64,000 bases of DNA, taken from Clavibacter sepedonicus. Lineage in GTDB: Bacteria > Actinomycetota > Actinomycetes > Actinomycetales > Microbacteriaceae. A program made the position numbers and the translations under genes. Positions 40,375 to 49,589 of the stretch are shown here, piece by piece. The stretch's first letter is position 1. Each line of letters opens with the position of its first letter. The notes under the pieces were generated by a model. It saw nothing but the letters and a program-made list of their open reading frames with translations, was not told the DNA's origin and made no database searches. The stretch covers positions 2,666,001 to 2,730,000 of the forward strand of contig NC_010407.1 in assembly GCF_000069225.1 (NCBI RefSeq), given 5' to 3'.

Positions 40375-41596
40375 TCGAGCAGGTCTCCTCCGCGGCCGTC
40401 TGGCCCGTGACGCCCGAGGGGAGCACGGCGGGGGCGGAGGGCTCGGCGGACGGCGTGCTTCCGGCGTCGGGCGCGGGGGTCTCCCCGGCCGCGGGCTCTG
40501 GCGCGGCCACTCCCTGTCCGGTGCTGCCCGGCGCGAGGGAGAAGTCCGCGTCGGCCGCGATCAGCCGGATCATCTCGTCGCCCTTCACGACGTCCTGCGC
40601 CACGCGCTGGCTCTCGAGCCGGATGCTCGGGTACTGCACGAAGGTGAAGCGGTCGAGCGGGATGTCCTTGGCCGTGAGGGCGAGCGACGTGATGGCGGAC
40701 GGGGTGTCCAGCGAGGTCGAGAGCACCATGTTGTCGACCGCGGCGCGCGCGATGCCGTACAGCTTGGCCGGGTTGGTCAGCGTGTCCGTCGACGTGATGG
40801 TGCGCAGGAGGGCGCTGAGGAACACCTGCTGGTTGCTGATGCGGTCGATGTCGCTGCCGTCGCCCACGCCGTGGCGGGTGCGGAGGAACTGGACGGCTTC
40901 GCGCCCCTGCAGCGGGTGCACCCCGGGCTGCAGGTCGAGATCGGTCTTGGGGTCGTAGATGCGCTTGGCGACGCAGACGGGCACCCCGCCGACCGCGTTC
41001 GACATCGCGAGGACGCCGTTGAACTGGATGACGCCGCCGTAGGGGACCTCGAGTCCCGTGATCGCCTCGACGGTCCGCACGACGCACGGGAGCCCACCGC
41101 GCTTGAGCGCCACGTTGATCTGCTCGTCCGAGGACGCGGGCTCCTCCGAGGCGTCCGGACGGGTGCAGGCGGGCATGTCGACGAGCATGTCGCGCGGGAA
41201 GGAGACGACGGTCGCGCGCGTGTGGTCCTCGCTGATGTGTAGGAGCATCGTGACGTCGTTGAGGTTGCCGGTCTGGACGTCCTTGCCCGTGCCGTAGCCA
41301 TCGCCCTGACCCTCGCGGGTGTCGCCGCCGACCAGCAGGATGTTGGCGCCCCCGTCGATCCCGCCGATGGAGGGCGGCGCTGCCTTCCCGTCCCCGATGT
41401 CCACGGCGTTCGCCTGCACGGTGCGCGCGAGGTCCCAGGCGGCGACCGCGGCGACGGATCCGGTGCTCACGACGGCGACGGCTGCCACCACGACCACGGC
41501 GAGGACCGCGGTGCGCACCGCGCTCGGCTTCCGCAGCCGACCGTGCCGGGCGATCCCGGGCGCGAGGCTCCGGTCGTGTCGCGTCTCGTGGGGCAT
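40367..41596 (-). CDS. LytR-CpsA-Psr (LCP) family cell-wall glycopolymer transferase
   Basis: A 409-aa protein with one N-terminal membrane anchor (residues ~28-58) and an extracytoplasmic LCP domain: NILLVGGDTREG, VTMLLHISEDHTRATVVSFP with RDMLVDMP, GVIQFNGVLAMSNAVGGV, LQGREAVQFLRTRHG, DIDRISNQQVFL. Two Cys pairs may form disulfides. The C-terminus is Pro/Ala-rich (APEPAAGETPAPDAG) and ends EETCSNG. LCP enzymes attach teichoic-acid-like or other polymers to peptidoglycan. GGAG precedes ATG 41596. Confidence 0.92.
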   Translation of the reverse strand: MPHETRHDRSLAPGIARHGRLRKPSAVRTAVLAVVVVAAVAVVSTGSVAAVAAWDLARTVQANAVDIGDGKAAPPSIGGIDGGANILLVGGDTREGQGDGYGTGKDVQTGNLNDVTMLLHISEDHTRATVVSFPRDMLVDMPACTRPDASEEPASSDEQINVALKRGGLPCVVRTVEAITGLEVPYGGVIQFNGVLAMSNAVGGVPVCVAKRIYDPKTDLDLQPGVHPLQGREAVQFLRTRHGVGDGSDIDRISNQQVFLSALLRTITSTDTLTNPAKLYGIARAAVDNMVLSTSLDTPSAITSLALTAKDIPLDRFTFVQYPSIRLESQRVAQDVVKGDEMIRLIAADADFSLAPGSTGQGVAAPEPAAGETPAPDAGSTPSAEPSAPAVLPSGVTGQTAAEETCSNG

Positions 41597-41731
41597 GCGG
41601 GCTCCTCGGGGTCCGGGCGTGCGGCCGCCCGGGCGGGTCGGCGGTGCCTGCCACGCTACGGGCGGGTCGGCGTCCGCGGTTCCCCCGAGCGATGTAGATC
41701 CGCACGCCCGGACCGGGGCCGCCGACGCGGA

Positions 41732-41765
41732 ACGGCCCGACCCCCTGCTGAGGGGATCGGGCCGT
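41732..41765 (-). terminator. Intrinsic terminator downstream of aspS
   Basis: 15-bp stem ACGGCCCGACCCCCT / AGGGGATCGGGCCGT with one mismatch and loop GCTG, placed 15 bases after the aspS stop as read on the minus strand. Confidence 0.8.
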
Positions 41766-41780
41766 CCGGTGGAGCAGGAC

Positions 41781-43097
41781 CTACGGGGCGAGCCGGTTCG
41801 GCCCGCGGAACAGGTAAGTGACCTCGCGGAGGTTCGACTGGTGCAGCAGCAGCATCAGCACGCGGTTGAGGCCCATGCCGAAGCCGCCGTGCGGGGGCAC
41901 TCCGTAGCGGAAGAAGTCGAGGTAGGAGCCGAGCTCCTCGGGGTCGAGGCCCTTCTCGCGGGCCTGCGCCTCGAGCACGTCGACGCGGTGCTCGCGCTGG
42001 GCGCCCGTGGTGATCTCGACGCCGTTCCAGATGAGGTCGTAGCTGTTCGTGATCGACGGGTCCTCGGCGTTCCGCATGTGGTAGAACGGCCGGATCGTCG
42101 ACGGGTAGTCCGTGAGGAACACGAACTCGTGGCCGAACTCCTCCATCACGTGCGCCGCGATCTGGCGCTCGCCCTCGGGGTCGAGGTCGTCGTCGGCGCG
42201 GTCGATCACATGGCCGCGCTTCGCGACGATGTCCTTGGCCTCGAGCAGCGGGATCCGCGGGAACGGGATGCTCGGCACAGTCACCTCCACGTCGAACAGC
42301 TCGCGGATCTCGTCGCCGTGCTTCTCCTTCACCGCGGTGAGCGCGGCGACGATGAGCTCCTCCTGGAGGCGCGCGACGTCCTCGTGGCTCTCGATCCAGC
42401 TGATCTCCGCGTCCACCGAGGTGAACTCGGTCGCGTGGCGCGAGGTGAAGGACGGGTCGGCGCGGAACGCCGGGCCGACCTCGAACATCTTGCCGAAGCC
42501 GGCGGACTGCGCCATCTGCTTGAAGAACTGCGGGCTCTGCGCGAGGTACGCGACGCCGTCGAAGTAGTCGACCTTGAACAGCTCGGCGTTCGACTCGGAG
42601 GGCGTGGCCATGAGCTTGGGGGAGAAGACCTCGATGAAGTCGTGCTCGACCCAGTAGGTGCGCAGCGCGTGGACCAGCGTGGTCTGCACGCGGAAGATGA
42701 GCGAGTTGCGCGGCGCGCGCAGGTCGATGAAGCGCCAGTCGAGGCGCTTGTCGATGGAGGAGTCGGCCGCGATGGGCGTCTCGGGGATGGCGGCCGCGGC
42801 GACCTCGATGCCGGACAGGCCGATCTCCAGCCCGCCGAGCTTCACGCGCTCGTCGTGCTTGAGCGTGCCGGTCGCGGTGAGGAAGGTGCCCGCCGCGAGC
42901 CCGGAGATGGTGTCGGCGGTCGCGTCCTCGTCGCCCTGGCGCTTGTAGGTGAGCTGCACCGCGCCCGACTCGTCGCGGAGGATCACGAACTGGATCTTCT
43001 TCTGATCCCGGACGGTCTCGACCCAGCCGGAGACGGCCACGTCCCCGTCGTCGAGGGCGGCCAGGTTCTTGATGAGGGTGCGTGAGGTCACGGTCAT
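41781..43097 (-). CDS. aspS: Aspartate--tRNA(Asn) ligase, archaeal-genre AspRS
   Basis: A 438-aa class II synthetase. OB-fold anticodon domain at ~1-105 (VSGWVETVRDQKKIQFVILR), then the catalytic core: motif 1 (LVHALRTYWVEHDFIEVFSP), motif 2 (MFEVGPAFRADPSFTSRHATEF), motif 3 (HGGFGMGLNRVLMLLLHQSN). Length and lack of the bacterial GAD insertion place it in the archaeal/eukaryotic type. Such enzymes can be non-discriminating and then need GatCAB. It starts at ATG 43097 or GTG 43091. Confidence 0.93.
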   Translation of the reverse strand: MTVTSRTLIKNLAALDDGDVAVSGWVETVRDQKKIQFVILRDESGAVQLTYKRQGDEDATADTISGLAAGTFLTATGTLKHDERVKLGGLEIGLSGIEVAAAAIPETPIAADSSIDKRLDWRFIDLRAPRNSLIFRVQTTLVHALRTYWVEHDFIEVFSPKLMATPSESNAELFKVDYFDGVAYLAQSPQFFKQMAQSAGFGKMFEVGPAFRADPSFTSRHATEFTSVDAEISWIESHEDVARLQEELIVAALTAVKEKHGDEIRELFDVEVTVPSIPFPRIPLLEAKDIVAKRGHVIDRADDDLDPEGERQIAAHVMEEFGHEFVFLTDYPSTIRPFYHMRNAEDPSITNSYDLIWNGVEITTGAQREHRVDVLEAQAREKGLDPEELGSYLDFFRYGVPPHGGFGMGLNRVLMLLLHQSNLREVTYLFRGPNRLAP

Positions 43098-43217
43098 CGA
43101 GTCTATCCGCGCCGCTGTCGGGCCGGTCGCCCCGCGGGCCGCCTAGCCTGGTCGCACGGCCCCGCGACGGGCGGTCGCCGGCGCCGGTCGCGGCGCGACC
43201 ACCGCAGGGGAGACGCC

Positions 43218-44060
43218 ATGCAGATCGACCTCAACAGCGACCTGGCCGAGTCCTTCGGCCGCTGGACCCTCGGCGACGACGACGCGATGCTCGACGTCGT
43301 CTCGAGCGCGAACGTGGCGTGCGGGTTCCACGCGGGGGATCCGCTCGTCATGCTGCACGCGCTCGAGCGCGCGGCCCGGAACGGCGTCGCCGTCGGCGCC
43401 CACGTGGCCTACCGCGACCTCCAGGGCTTCGGCCGCCGCGACCTCGACGCGTCGCCCGCCGAGCTCACGGGCGACGTGCTCTACCAGCTGGCCGCGATCT
43501 CCGGCTTGGCGCGCACGGTCGGCGCCCGCGTCTCCTACATCAAGCCGCACGGCGCCCTCTACAACCGCATCGCGCACGATCCCGTGCAGGCGCAGGCCGT
43601 GGTGGACGCGGTCGTGGCGCTGGATCCGACGCTCCCCGTCCTCGGGTTGCCCGGCTCGGAGATCCTCCGGCTCGCCGACGCCGCCGGCCTGCCGACGCGC
43701 GTCGAGGCGTTCACCGACCGGGCGTACACGCCCGAGGGCGCGCTCGTGTCCCGGCGGCAGGAGGGGTCCGTGATCCACGACCCGGCCGATGTCGCGGCCC
43801 GCTCTGTGCGCATGGCGACGGAGGGCACGGTCGTGGCGATCGACGGATCCGTGGTGCGGCTCGACCCCGACTCCCTCTGCGTGCACAGCGACACCCCCGG
43901 GGCCGTCGGGCTGGCCCGCGCGGTGCGGGACGCGCTCGAGGCGGCGGGCGTGGAGATCCGGCCGGTGCCGGATGCGGCTGGCGCAGACGCCGCTGCGACG
44001 GCGGCTCCCGCCGGCGCCGACCGTCGCGCGCTCCCCGCCCGCGACCGGCGCGCGCTGTGA
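43218..44060 (+). CDS. pxpA: 5-oxoprolinase subunit A (LamB/YcsF family)
   Basis: A 280-aa protein. IDLNSDLAESFGRWTLGDDD at the start, SANVACGFHAGDP, VGAHVAYRDLQGFGRRDLDA, and YIKPHGALYN are the LamB/YcsF signature blocks. PxpA hydrolyses ATP-activated 5-oxoproline (pyroglutamate) to glutamate together with PxpBC. An Ala-rich C-terminal extension of ~25 residues is present. AGGGGAG precedes ATG 43218. It overlaps pxpB by 4 bp. Confidence 0.95.
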   Translation: MQIDLNSDLAESFGRWTLGDDDAMLDVVSSANVACGFHAGDPLVMLHALERAARNGVAVGAHVAYRDLQGFGRRDLDASPAELTGDVLYQLAAISGLARTVGARVSYIKPHGALYNRIAHDPVQAQAVVDAVVALDPTLPVLGLPGSEILRLADAAGLPTRVEAFTDRAYTPEGALVSRRQEGSVIHDPADVAARSVRMATEGTVVAIDGSVVRLDPDSLCVHSDTPGAVGLARAVRDALEAAGVEIRPVPDAAGADAAATAAPAGADRRALPARDRRAL

Positions 44061-44686
44061 CCCTCCGGCTCCTGCCGTGCGGCGACGCGGCGGTCATGCT
44101 CGACCTCGACTCGCTCGACGAGGTGCTCCGCCTGCAGCCGGTGCTCGACGCGACGCGGCCGCGAGGCGTCGTCGACATCGTGCCCGGCGCGCGGAGCATC
44201 CTCGTCACGGTGGATCCGCACGTGCTCCCGCTCGCCGCCGCCCGCTCCTGGGCGCTCGCCGCCGAGCCGGCCCGGCCCGCCGACGAGGCCGGCTCCCGGG
44301 GTGACGCGCCCGTCGAGATCGACGTGGTCTACGACGGCGAGGACCTGGCCGACGTCGCCGCGCTCCTCGGCATCGGGGTCCGCGAGGTCGTGGAGCGCCA
44401 CACCTCGGGCACCTGGACGGTCGCGTTCGGCGGCTTCGCGCCGGGCTTCGGCTACCTCGCCGGCGTCCCCGGCCTCGAGGTGCCGCGCCGCACGTCGCCG
44501 CGCCCGCGGGTCCCGGCCGGCGCCGTCGCGCTCGCGGGCGAGTTCAGCGGGATCTACCCGCGCGTCTCGCCGGGCGGCTGGCAGCTCATCGGCACCACGC
44601 GGGCGGTGCTGTGGGATCCCGAGCGCGAGCCGGCCGCGCTGCTGCAGCCCGGATCCGCCGTGCGCTTCCGCGAGGTCGACGCGTGA
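44057..44686 (+). CDS. pxpB: 5-oxoprolinase subunit B (KipI family)
   Basis: A 209-aa protein. LLPCGDAAVMLDLD at the start; the conserved KipI core is TVAFGGFAPGFGYLAGVPGL, then RTSPRPRVPAGAVALAGEFS and IYPRVSPGGWQLIGTT. It starts at GTG 44057 inside the pxpA stop. It forms the kinase-like half with PxpC that phosphorylates 5-oxoproline. Confidence 0.94.
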   Translation: MTLRLLPCGDAAVMLDLDSLDEVLRLQPVLDATRPRGVVDIVPGARSILVTVDPHVLPLAAARSWALAAEPARPADEAGSRGDAPVEIDVVYDGEDLADVAALLGIGVREVVERHTSGTWTVAFGGFAPGFGYLAGVPGLEVPRRTSPRPRVPAGAVALAGEFSGIYPRVSPGGWQLIGTTRAVLWDPEREPAALLQPGSAVRFREVDA

Positions 44687-45600
44687 GCGACGCGCCGGCT
44701 CCCCGCCGCGGTCGCCGCGCGACGACCGTGGCCGCGCCCGGCCTCGTGATCGAGCGCACGGGGCCGCTCATGCTCGTGCAGGACGCGGGCCGACCCGGCC
44801 ACGGCGGCATCGGCGTCTCGCCGTCCGGTGCGCTGGATCCCCGCGCCCTCGCCGACGCGAACCTCCTCGTCGGCAACGCGCCCGGCGCGGCGGGCCTCGA
44901 GATCGTGCTCGGCGGCGCCGTGCTGCGGGCGACGGCCGCCGTGTGGGTCGCCGTCACGGGCGCCGTCGGACCGCTCGTGCGCACGGTGGGCCGCCGGTCG
45001 CGGCCCGCGCCGTACGCCGCGGCCGTGCTGCTCGACGCCGGCGACGCCCTCGAGATCGGGTCGGCTGTCGCGGGGATCCGCTGGTACCTGGCGGTGCGCG
45101 GCGGCATCGACGTCGCGCCCGTCCTCGGCTCCCGCGCGACCGACATGCTCTCCCGCGTGGGACCCGCGCCCGTCGCGGTGGGCGACGTGCTGCCCGTCGG
45201 ATCCGCGCCCGCCCGGCCCGTGCCCCCGATCGACTCGCTCGCGGTCTCCGCGCCCGCCGACGGCGACGTGGTCCTCCGCGCGTCGCCCGGCCCGCGCCTC
45301 GACTGGTTCGTCGACGGATCCTGGACCGCGCTCCTCGACCGCGGGTGGGAGGTGACCGCCGAGGCCGACCGCGTGGGCGTCCGCCTCGACGGCGAGCCGC
45401 TCGAGCGGCGGATCCCGGGTGAGCTCCCCAGCGAGGGCGTCGTCACCGGCGCGCTCCAGGTGCCGCCGTCGGGCCGGCCGATCCTGTTCCTCGCCGACCA
45501 CCCCATGACGGGCGGCTACCCGGTCATCGGCGTGGTCGCCCGCGACGACGTCCGCCTCGCCGCGCAGCTGCGCCCCGGCCAGCGCATCCGCTTCGTGTGA
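44683..45600 (+). CDS. pxpC: 5-oxoprolinase subunit C (KipA/DUR1 C-terminal family)
   Basis: A 305-aa protein. MLVQDAGRPGHGGIGVSPSG, ALADANLLVGNAPGAAGLEI, RWYLAVRGGIDVAPVLGSRA and ILFLADHPMTGGYPVIGVVA are the expected urea-carboxylase-like (KipA) blocks. It starts at GTG 44683 with a 4-bp overlap to pxpB, so pxpABC is fully coupled and completes the ATP-dependent pyroglutamate hydrolysis complex. Confidence 0.94.
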   Translation: MSDAPAPRRGRRATTVAAPGLVIERTGPLMLVQDAGRPGHGGIGVSPSGALDPRALADANLLVGNAPGAAGLEIVLGGAVLRATAAVWVAVTGAVGPLVRTVGRRSRPAPYAAAVLLDAGDALEIGSAVAGIRWYLAVRGGIDVAPVLGSRATDMLSRVGPAPVAVGDVLPVGSAPARPVPPIDSLAVSAPADGDVVLRASPGPRLDWFVDGSWTALLDRGWEVTAEADRVGVRLDGEPLERRIPGELPSEGVVTGALQVPPSGRPILFLADHPMTGGYPVIGVVARDDVRLAAQLRPGQRIRFV

Positions 45601-45652
45601 GCGGACGCGCCGACCGGGGCGCGGGACGTGCGGCGGGCGGGCCGACTGCGGA

Positions 45653-46471
45653 TCAGTAGCGGCCGGTGCTGTACATCTGCATCGTCGTGGAGAAGGCCTC
45701 GACGAACTTGACGATGGAGATGAACGCGACGATGACGTTGAGCCCGACCCAGAGCCAGATCGGCGACAGCGCGTTCGCGGGCGCGCCCTCGATGCGGCGG
45801 CGGACGACGATCGACCGCCCGATGAGGTAGACGCCGCCGGCGACGGGGATGAACGCCCACGCCCAGTGGAAGGGGCGGACGATGCCGCGGCGCGTGAGGT
45901 CGCGCCAGTCGACGAACGCGAGCGCGACGGATCCGCCCCACAGGAGGAACTGGACGAGGCTGCTGATCGCCGAGGCGACCAGGGCGTCGGGTCGCGGGCC
46001 GCGGGGACTCATCTCGAGCGCGGTGCGGTAGTCGACGTTCAGCGCGAGGACGATCGAGACGAGCGGCAGCGCCGCGAGGACCCAGATCGCCCACGTGAAC
46101 GGGGACGTGGACGCGGGCACCTGCGGGGGAGGGGTCGGGGCGGCATAGGGCGTCTGCGCGTACCCGGCCTGCGCGTAGGGCTGCTGCCCGTACGGCTGGC
46201 CGGGAGCCTGCTGGCCGTAGGCCGGCGGCGCGGCTGCGGCCCCCGGGGCCTCCGGGGCCACGTGGCCGGAGCCCGGAGCGGCGGCGGGCTGCCCCGCGGA
46301 TCCCTGAACGTCACCCTGCTGGCCCGCGGACGACGAGGCCGCGGCGGCGGCCGGCGCGTCGGCCAGGTGGTCGGTCCAGCGCGTGCCGTCCCACCAGCGC
46401 AGGCGGTCGGATCCTGCGGGGTCCGCGTACCAGCCCGCGGGCGTGGAGGGTGTACCGGTCGAGTCAGTCAC
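45653..46471 (-). CDS. DUF2510-domain multipass membrane protein
   Basis: A 272-aa protein. The N-terminal DUF2510 unit is AGWYADPAGSDRLRWWDGTR with WTDHL. A long linker (~45-120) rich in Ala, Gln, Pro, Gly and Tyr has repeats of the type YGQQAPGQPYGQQPYAQAGY. About four membrane helices follow (~128-272). The function is unknown; DUF2510 is a small actinobacterial extracellular or membrane-proximal module. Confidence 0.8.
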   Translation of the reverse strand: MTDSTGTPSTPAGWYADPAGSDRLRWWDGTRWTDHLADAPAAAAASSSAGQQGDVQGSAGQPAAAPGSGHVAPEAPGAAAAPPAYGQQAPGQPYGQQPYAQAGYAQTPYAAPTPPPQVPASTSPFTWAIWVLAALPLVSIVLALNVDYRTALEMSPRGPRPDALVASAISSLVQFLLWGGSVALAFVDWRDLTRRGIVRPFHWAWAFIPVAGGVYLIGRSIVVRRRIEGAPANALSPIWLWVGLNVIVAFISIVKFVEAFSTTMQMYSTGRY

Positions 46472-46589
46472 GAGGTGCTCCTAGGGGCGTGCGGGATGGA
46501 GGCGAGCGCGTCGGACGCACCGGGGCGCGACCGCAAGAGGTCAGACTACCCACGTCGCGCTGGGCCCGTGCCGTCCTGCGCGACCCGTC

Positions 46590-49088
46590 TCAGGAGGCGT
46601 CGAGCCGCCGCGCGAGGTACGGCGCCGTCCGGCTCCCCGCGGCGTCGGCGACCTCCCGCGGGGTGCCCTGCGCCACGATCCGGCCGCCTTGGTCGCCGCC
46701 CGACGGCCCGAGGTCGATCACGCGGTCGGCATCCGCCACCACGTCCATCTCGTGCTCCACCACGACGACCGTGTTGCCCGCGTCCACCAGCCCCTGCAGC
46801 TGCCGGAGGAGGAGCACCACGTCGGCCGGATGGAGGCCCGTCGTCGGCTCGTCGAGCAGGTAGAGGGTGTGGCCGCGCGGCGCCCGCTGCAGCTCGGTGG
46901 CCAGCTTGATCCGCTGCGCCTCGCCGCCCGACAGCTCGGTCGCGGGCTGGCCGAGCCGCAGGTAGCCGAGGCCCACGTCGCGGAGCGTCGCGAGGGCGCG
47001 GGCCGCGAGCGGCACGTCCTGCAGGAAGCCGTGCGCCTCGTCCACCGTCATGCCCAGGACGTCCGCGATCGACTTCCCGTGGTACTCGATCTCCCGCGTC
47101 GCCGGCTCGTACCTGGCGCCGTGGCAGGTGGGGCACGGGCCGTAGGAGCCCGGCAGGAAGAGGAGCTCGACCGTCACGGATCCCTCGCCCTGGCAGGTCT
47201 CGCACCGCCCGCCCGCGACGTTGAACGAGAACCGGCCGGCGCCGTAGCCGCGGGCGCGCGCCTCATCGGTGGCGGCGTACGTGCGCCGCACCGCGTCGAA
47301 GAGCCCGGTGTAGGTGGCGAGCGTCGAGCGGGGCGTGCGGCCGATGGGGCGCTGGTCGACCGACACGAGCCGGTCGACGGCGTCGGCCCCCTCCACCCGG
47401 GCGATCCGCGCGGGGCCCGACGCGTCGTCGTCGCCATCCGCGTCGTCCGCCTGCTCGACCACCACGCGGTCGGGCGCGAGCGAGGCCCGCAGCAGGTCCG
47501 GCAGCACGCGGCTCACGAGCGTCGACTTGCCGGATCCGGACACGCCCGTCACCGCGACCATCACGCCGAGCGGGATCTCCACGTCGAGGTCCACGAGGTT
47601 GTGCAGCGTCACGCCCGTCGCCCGGATGCTCCCGGTCGGCGTGCGCGGCGTCCGCTCGGCGCGCGGAGGCGCGAGGTCCGGGAAGAGGTGCGGTCGGGTC
47701 GCCGACGCCTCCACCTCGCGGAGCCCGTCGACGGGACCGCTGTAGACGACGGATCCGCCCGCCTGCCCCGCGCCCGGCCCCACGTCCACGATCCAGTCGG
47801 CGCGCCGCACGACGTCCATGTCGTGCTCGACCACGAACACGGAGTTGCCGGAGTCGCGCAGCTGCTCGAGCACCTCGAGCAGCGGCTCGGCGTCGGCCGG
47901 GTGCAGCCCCGCCGACGGCTCGTCGAGCACGTAGACGACGCCGAAGAGCCCCGACCGCAGCTGCGTCGCGAGACGGAGCCGCTGCATCTCGCCGGGCGAC
48001 AGCGTCGTGGTGACGCGACCGAGGCTGAGGTAGCCGAGCCCGAGGTCCACCAGCACGGCGAGGCGTGCGACGAGGTCGGTCGTGATGGTCACGGCCACGT
48101 CGCCCATGCCGTCCGCCGGCGCGATGGCCGTCGCGAGGTCCGCGAGCGTCAGCGCGTTGAGCTCCTGGATGCTGCGGCCCGCGAAGGTCACGGCCAGCGC
48201 CTCCGGCGTGAGCCCGCTCCCGCCGCACCGCTCGCACGTGCCCGAGACCATGTGCGCGAGCGCGGCGTCGCGGAGCCGCGGGCTCGCCGAGTCGGCGAGC
48301 GTGTGCAGCACGTAGGAGCGCGCGCTCCAGAACCGCCCGTTGTAGGGCTTCGCCACGCGGTCGCGCTGCGGCGTGATCTGCACCACCGGCTGCTCCTCGG
48401 TGAAGAGGATCCAGTCGCGCGACTCCCGCGGCAGCTCGCGCCACGGCACGTCCACGTCGTACCCGAGCGCGATGGTGACGTCGCGCAGGTTCTTGCCCTG
48501 CCAGGCGCCCGGCCATGCGGAGATCGCGCCTTCTCGGATGGAGAGCGACGGATCCGGCACGAGCGACGCCTCGGTCACGGTGTGCGCGACGCCGAGCCCG
48601 TGGCACACGGGGCACGCGCCCGCGGCCGTGTTGGGCGAGAAGGCGTCGGAGTCGAGCCGGCCCTGGCCCGCGGGGTACGTCCCGGCCCGCGACATGAGCA
48701 TCCGGAGCGAGTTGGACAGCGTGGTCACGGTGCCGACGGTCGAGCGCGTGCTCGGTGCTCCGCGGCGCTGCTGCAGCGCGACCGCCGGCGGTAGGCCCGT
48801 GATGCTCTCGACGTGCGGCGTCTGCTCCTGCCGGATCAGCCGGCGCGCGTAGGGCGCCACCGACTCGAAGAAGCGGCGCTGCGCCTCTGCGTAGACGGTG
48901 CCGAACGCGAGCGACGACTTGCCGGACCCCGAGACGCCCGTGAAGGCCACGATCCGGTCGCGCGGGATGTCGACGTCCACGTCGCGGAGCGTGTTCTCGG
49001 ACGCACCTCGCACCCGGACGAAGCCGTCGGCCTGCCCGGTGTCGGCGGCGTGGTGGTCGGATGCGGGAGGCGTGGGGGAGGCAGGCAC
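46590..49088 (-). CDS. Class II UvrA-like excinuclease ABC subunit A paralog
   Basis: An 832-aa double ABC ATPase. First half: Walker A FTGVSGSGKSSLAFGTVYAE, zinc CPVCHGLG, signature TTLSPGEMQRLRLATQL, Walker B VYVLDEPSAGLHP. Second half: GVSGSGKSTLVSRVLPDLL, zinc CETCQGEG...CPTCHGARY, signature ELSGGEAQRIKLATEL, LYLLDEPTTGLHP. At 832 aa it is shorter than canonical UvrA (~950). It fits class II UvrA, which lacks the UvrB-binding domain and is linked to drug or damage tolerance. It starts at GTG 49088, seven bases after TAGGGT. Confidence 0.88.
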   Translation of the reverse strand: MPASPTPPASDHHAADTGQADGFVRVRGASENTLRDVDVDIPRDRIVAFTGVSGSGKSSLAFGTVYAEAQRRFFESVAPYARRLIRQEQTPHVESITGLPPAVALQQRRGAPSTRSTVGTVTTLSNSLRMLMSRAGTYPAGQGRLDSDAFSPNTAAGACPVCHGLGVAHTVTEASLVPDPSLSIREGAISAWPGAWQGKNLRDVTIALGYDVDVPWRELPRESRDWILFTEEQPVVQITPQRDRVAKPYNGRFWSARSYVLHTLADSASPRLRDAALAHMVSGTCERCGGSGLTPEALAVTFAGRSIQELNALTLADLATAIAPADGMGDVAVTITTDLVARLAVLVDLGLGYLSLGRVTTTLSPGEMQRLRLATQLRSGLFGVVYVLDEPSAGLHPADAEPLLEVLEQLRDSGNSVFVVEHDMDVVRRADWIVDVGPGAGQAGGSVVYSGPVDGLREVEASATRPHLFPDLAPPRAERTPRTPTGSIRATGVTLHNLVDLDVEIPLGVMVAVTGVSGSGKSTLVSRVLPDLLRASLAPDRVVVEQADDADGDDDASGPARIARVEGADAVDRLVSVDQRPIGRTPRSTLATYTGLFDAVRRTYAATDEARARGYGAGRFSFNVAGGRCETCQGEGSVTVELLFLPGSYGPCPTCHGARYEPATREIEYHGKSIADVLGMTVDEAHGFLQDVPLAARALATLRDVGLGYLRLGQPATELSGGEAQRIKLATELQRAPRGHTLYLLDEPTTGLHPADVVLLLRQLQGLVDAGNTVVVVEHEMDVVADADRVIDLGPSGGDQGGRIVAQGTPREVADAAGSRTAPYLARRLDAS

Positions 49089-49160
49089 CTGCTCGACCCT
49101 AGGCCTGCGCGCGCGCGATCGTCGATCCGGTGCGAGCGCGGCCGGGAGGTGCTATCGGCC

Positions 49161-49191
49161 GCCGGGCGGGCGCATGCAACGCCCGCCCGGC
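49161..49191 (-). terminator. Terminator after the 70-aa gene
   Basis: 11-bp perfect stem GCCGGGCGGGC / GCCCGCCCGGC (49161-49171, 49181-49191), 9-base loop, directly downstream of the stop at 49199 on the minus strand. Confidence 0.7.
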
Positions 49192-49198
49192 GCTCGGG

Positions 49199-49411
49199 TC
49201 AGCCGAGCGCGCGGCGCGCCTCCTGGAGCGTGGGGAAGTCGCCGACGTCGCGGCCGAGGCGGTCGGTGACGTGGAAGCCGACGCCCCACCGCTCCTCGGA
49301 GAGACCCGCGAACTCGTCGCCGCGTCGGGCGACCCAGAGCCCCGCGGCGACGGGGGACCAGCTGATGCCGGGGATGTCGGTCTGGCCGGGTGCGGCCTGC
49401 GTGAGAGCCAT
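49199..49411 (-). CDS. Hypothetical 70-aa protein
   Basis: MALTQAAPGQTDIPGISWSP, then VAAGLWVARRGDEFAGLSEE, WGVGFHVTDRLGRDVGDFPT and a C-terminal helix LQEARRALG. The middle resembles a small beta-sheet plus helix unit. No family recognised. ATG 49411 follows GAAGGAGGAG, a very strong SD, and a terminator follows, so it is a real single-gene unit. Confidence 0.7.
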   Translation of the reverse strand: MALTQAAPGQTDIPGISWSPVAAGLWVARRGDEFAGLSEERWGVGFHVTDRLGRDVGDFPTLQEARRALG

Positions 49412-49540
49412 TGCTCCTCCTTCTCCGCGGCTCGTCATCGAGCCGCCTGCTGTCGTCGTCGACGTGGATGCGCGTCGCGACGCCTTCCGATGGGGTGGAA
49501 CACGACTGTATGCGCACTAACGGCTAGTGGGCGCTCTTCT

Positions 49541-49576
49541 GAGCGGATCCGCAGGACCGGGCCCGCGGATCCGCTC
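49541..49576 (-). terminator. Terminator after the beta-galactosidase gene
   Basis: 12-bp perfect stem GAGCGGATCCGC / GCGGATCCGCTC (49541-49552, 49565-49576), 12-base loop, 14 bases after the stop at 49590. Confidence 0.8.
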
Positions 49577-49589
49577 GTCCACGGTCCGG

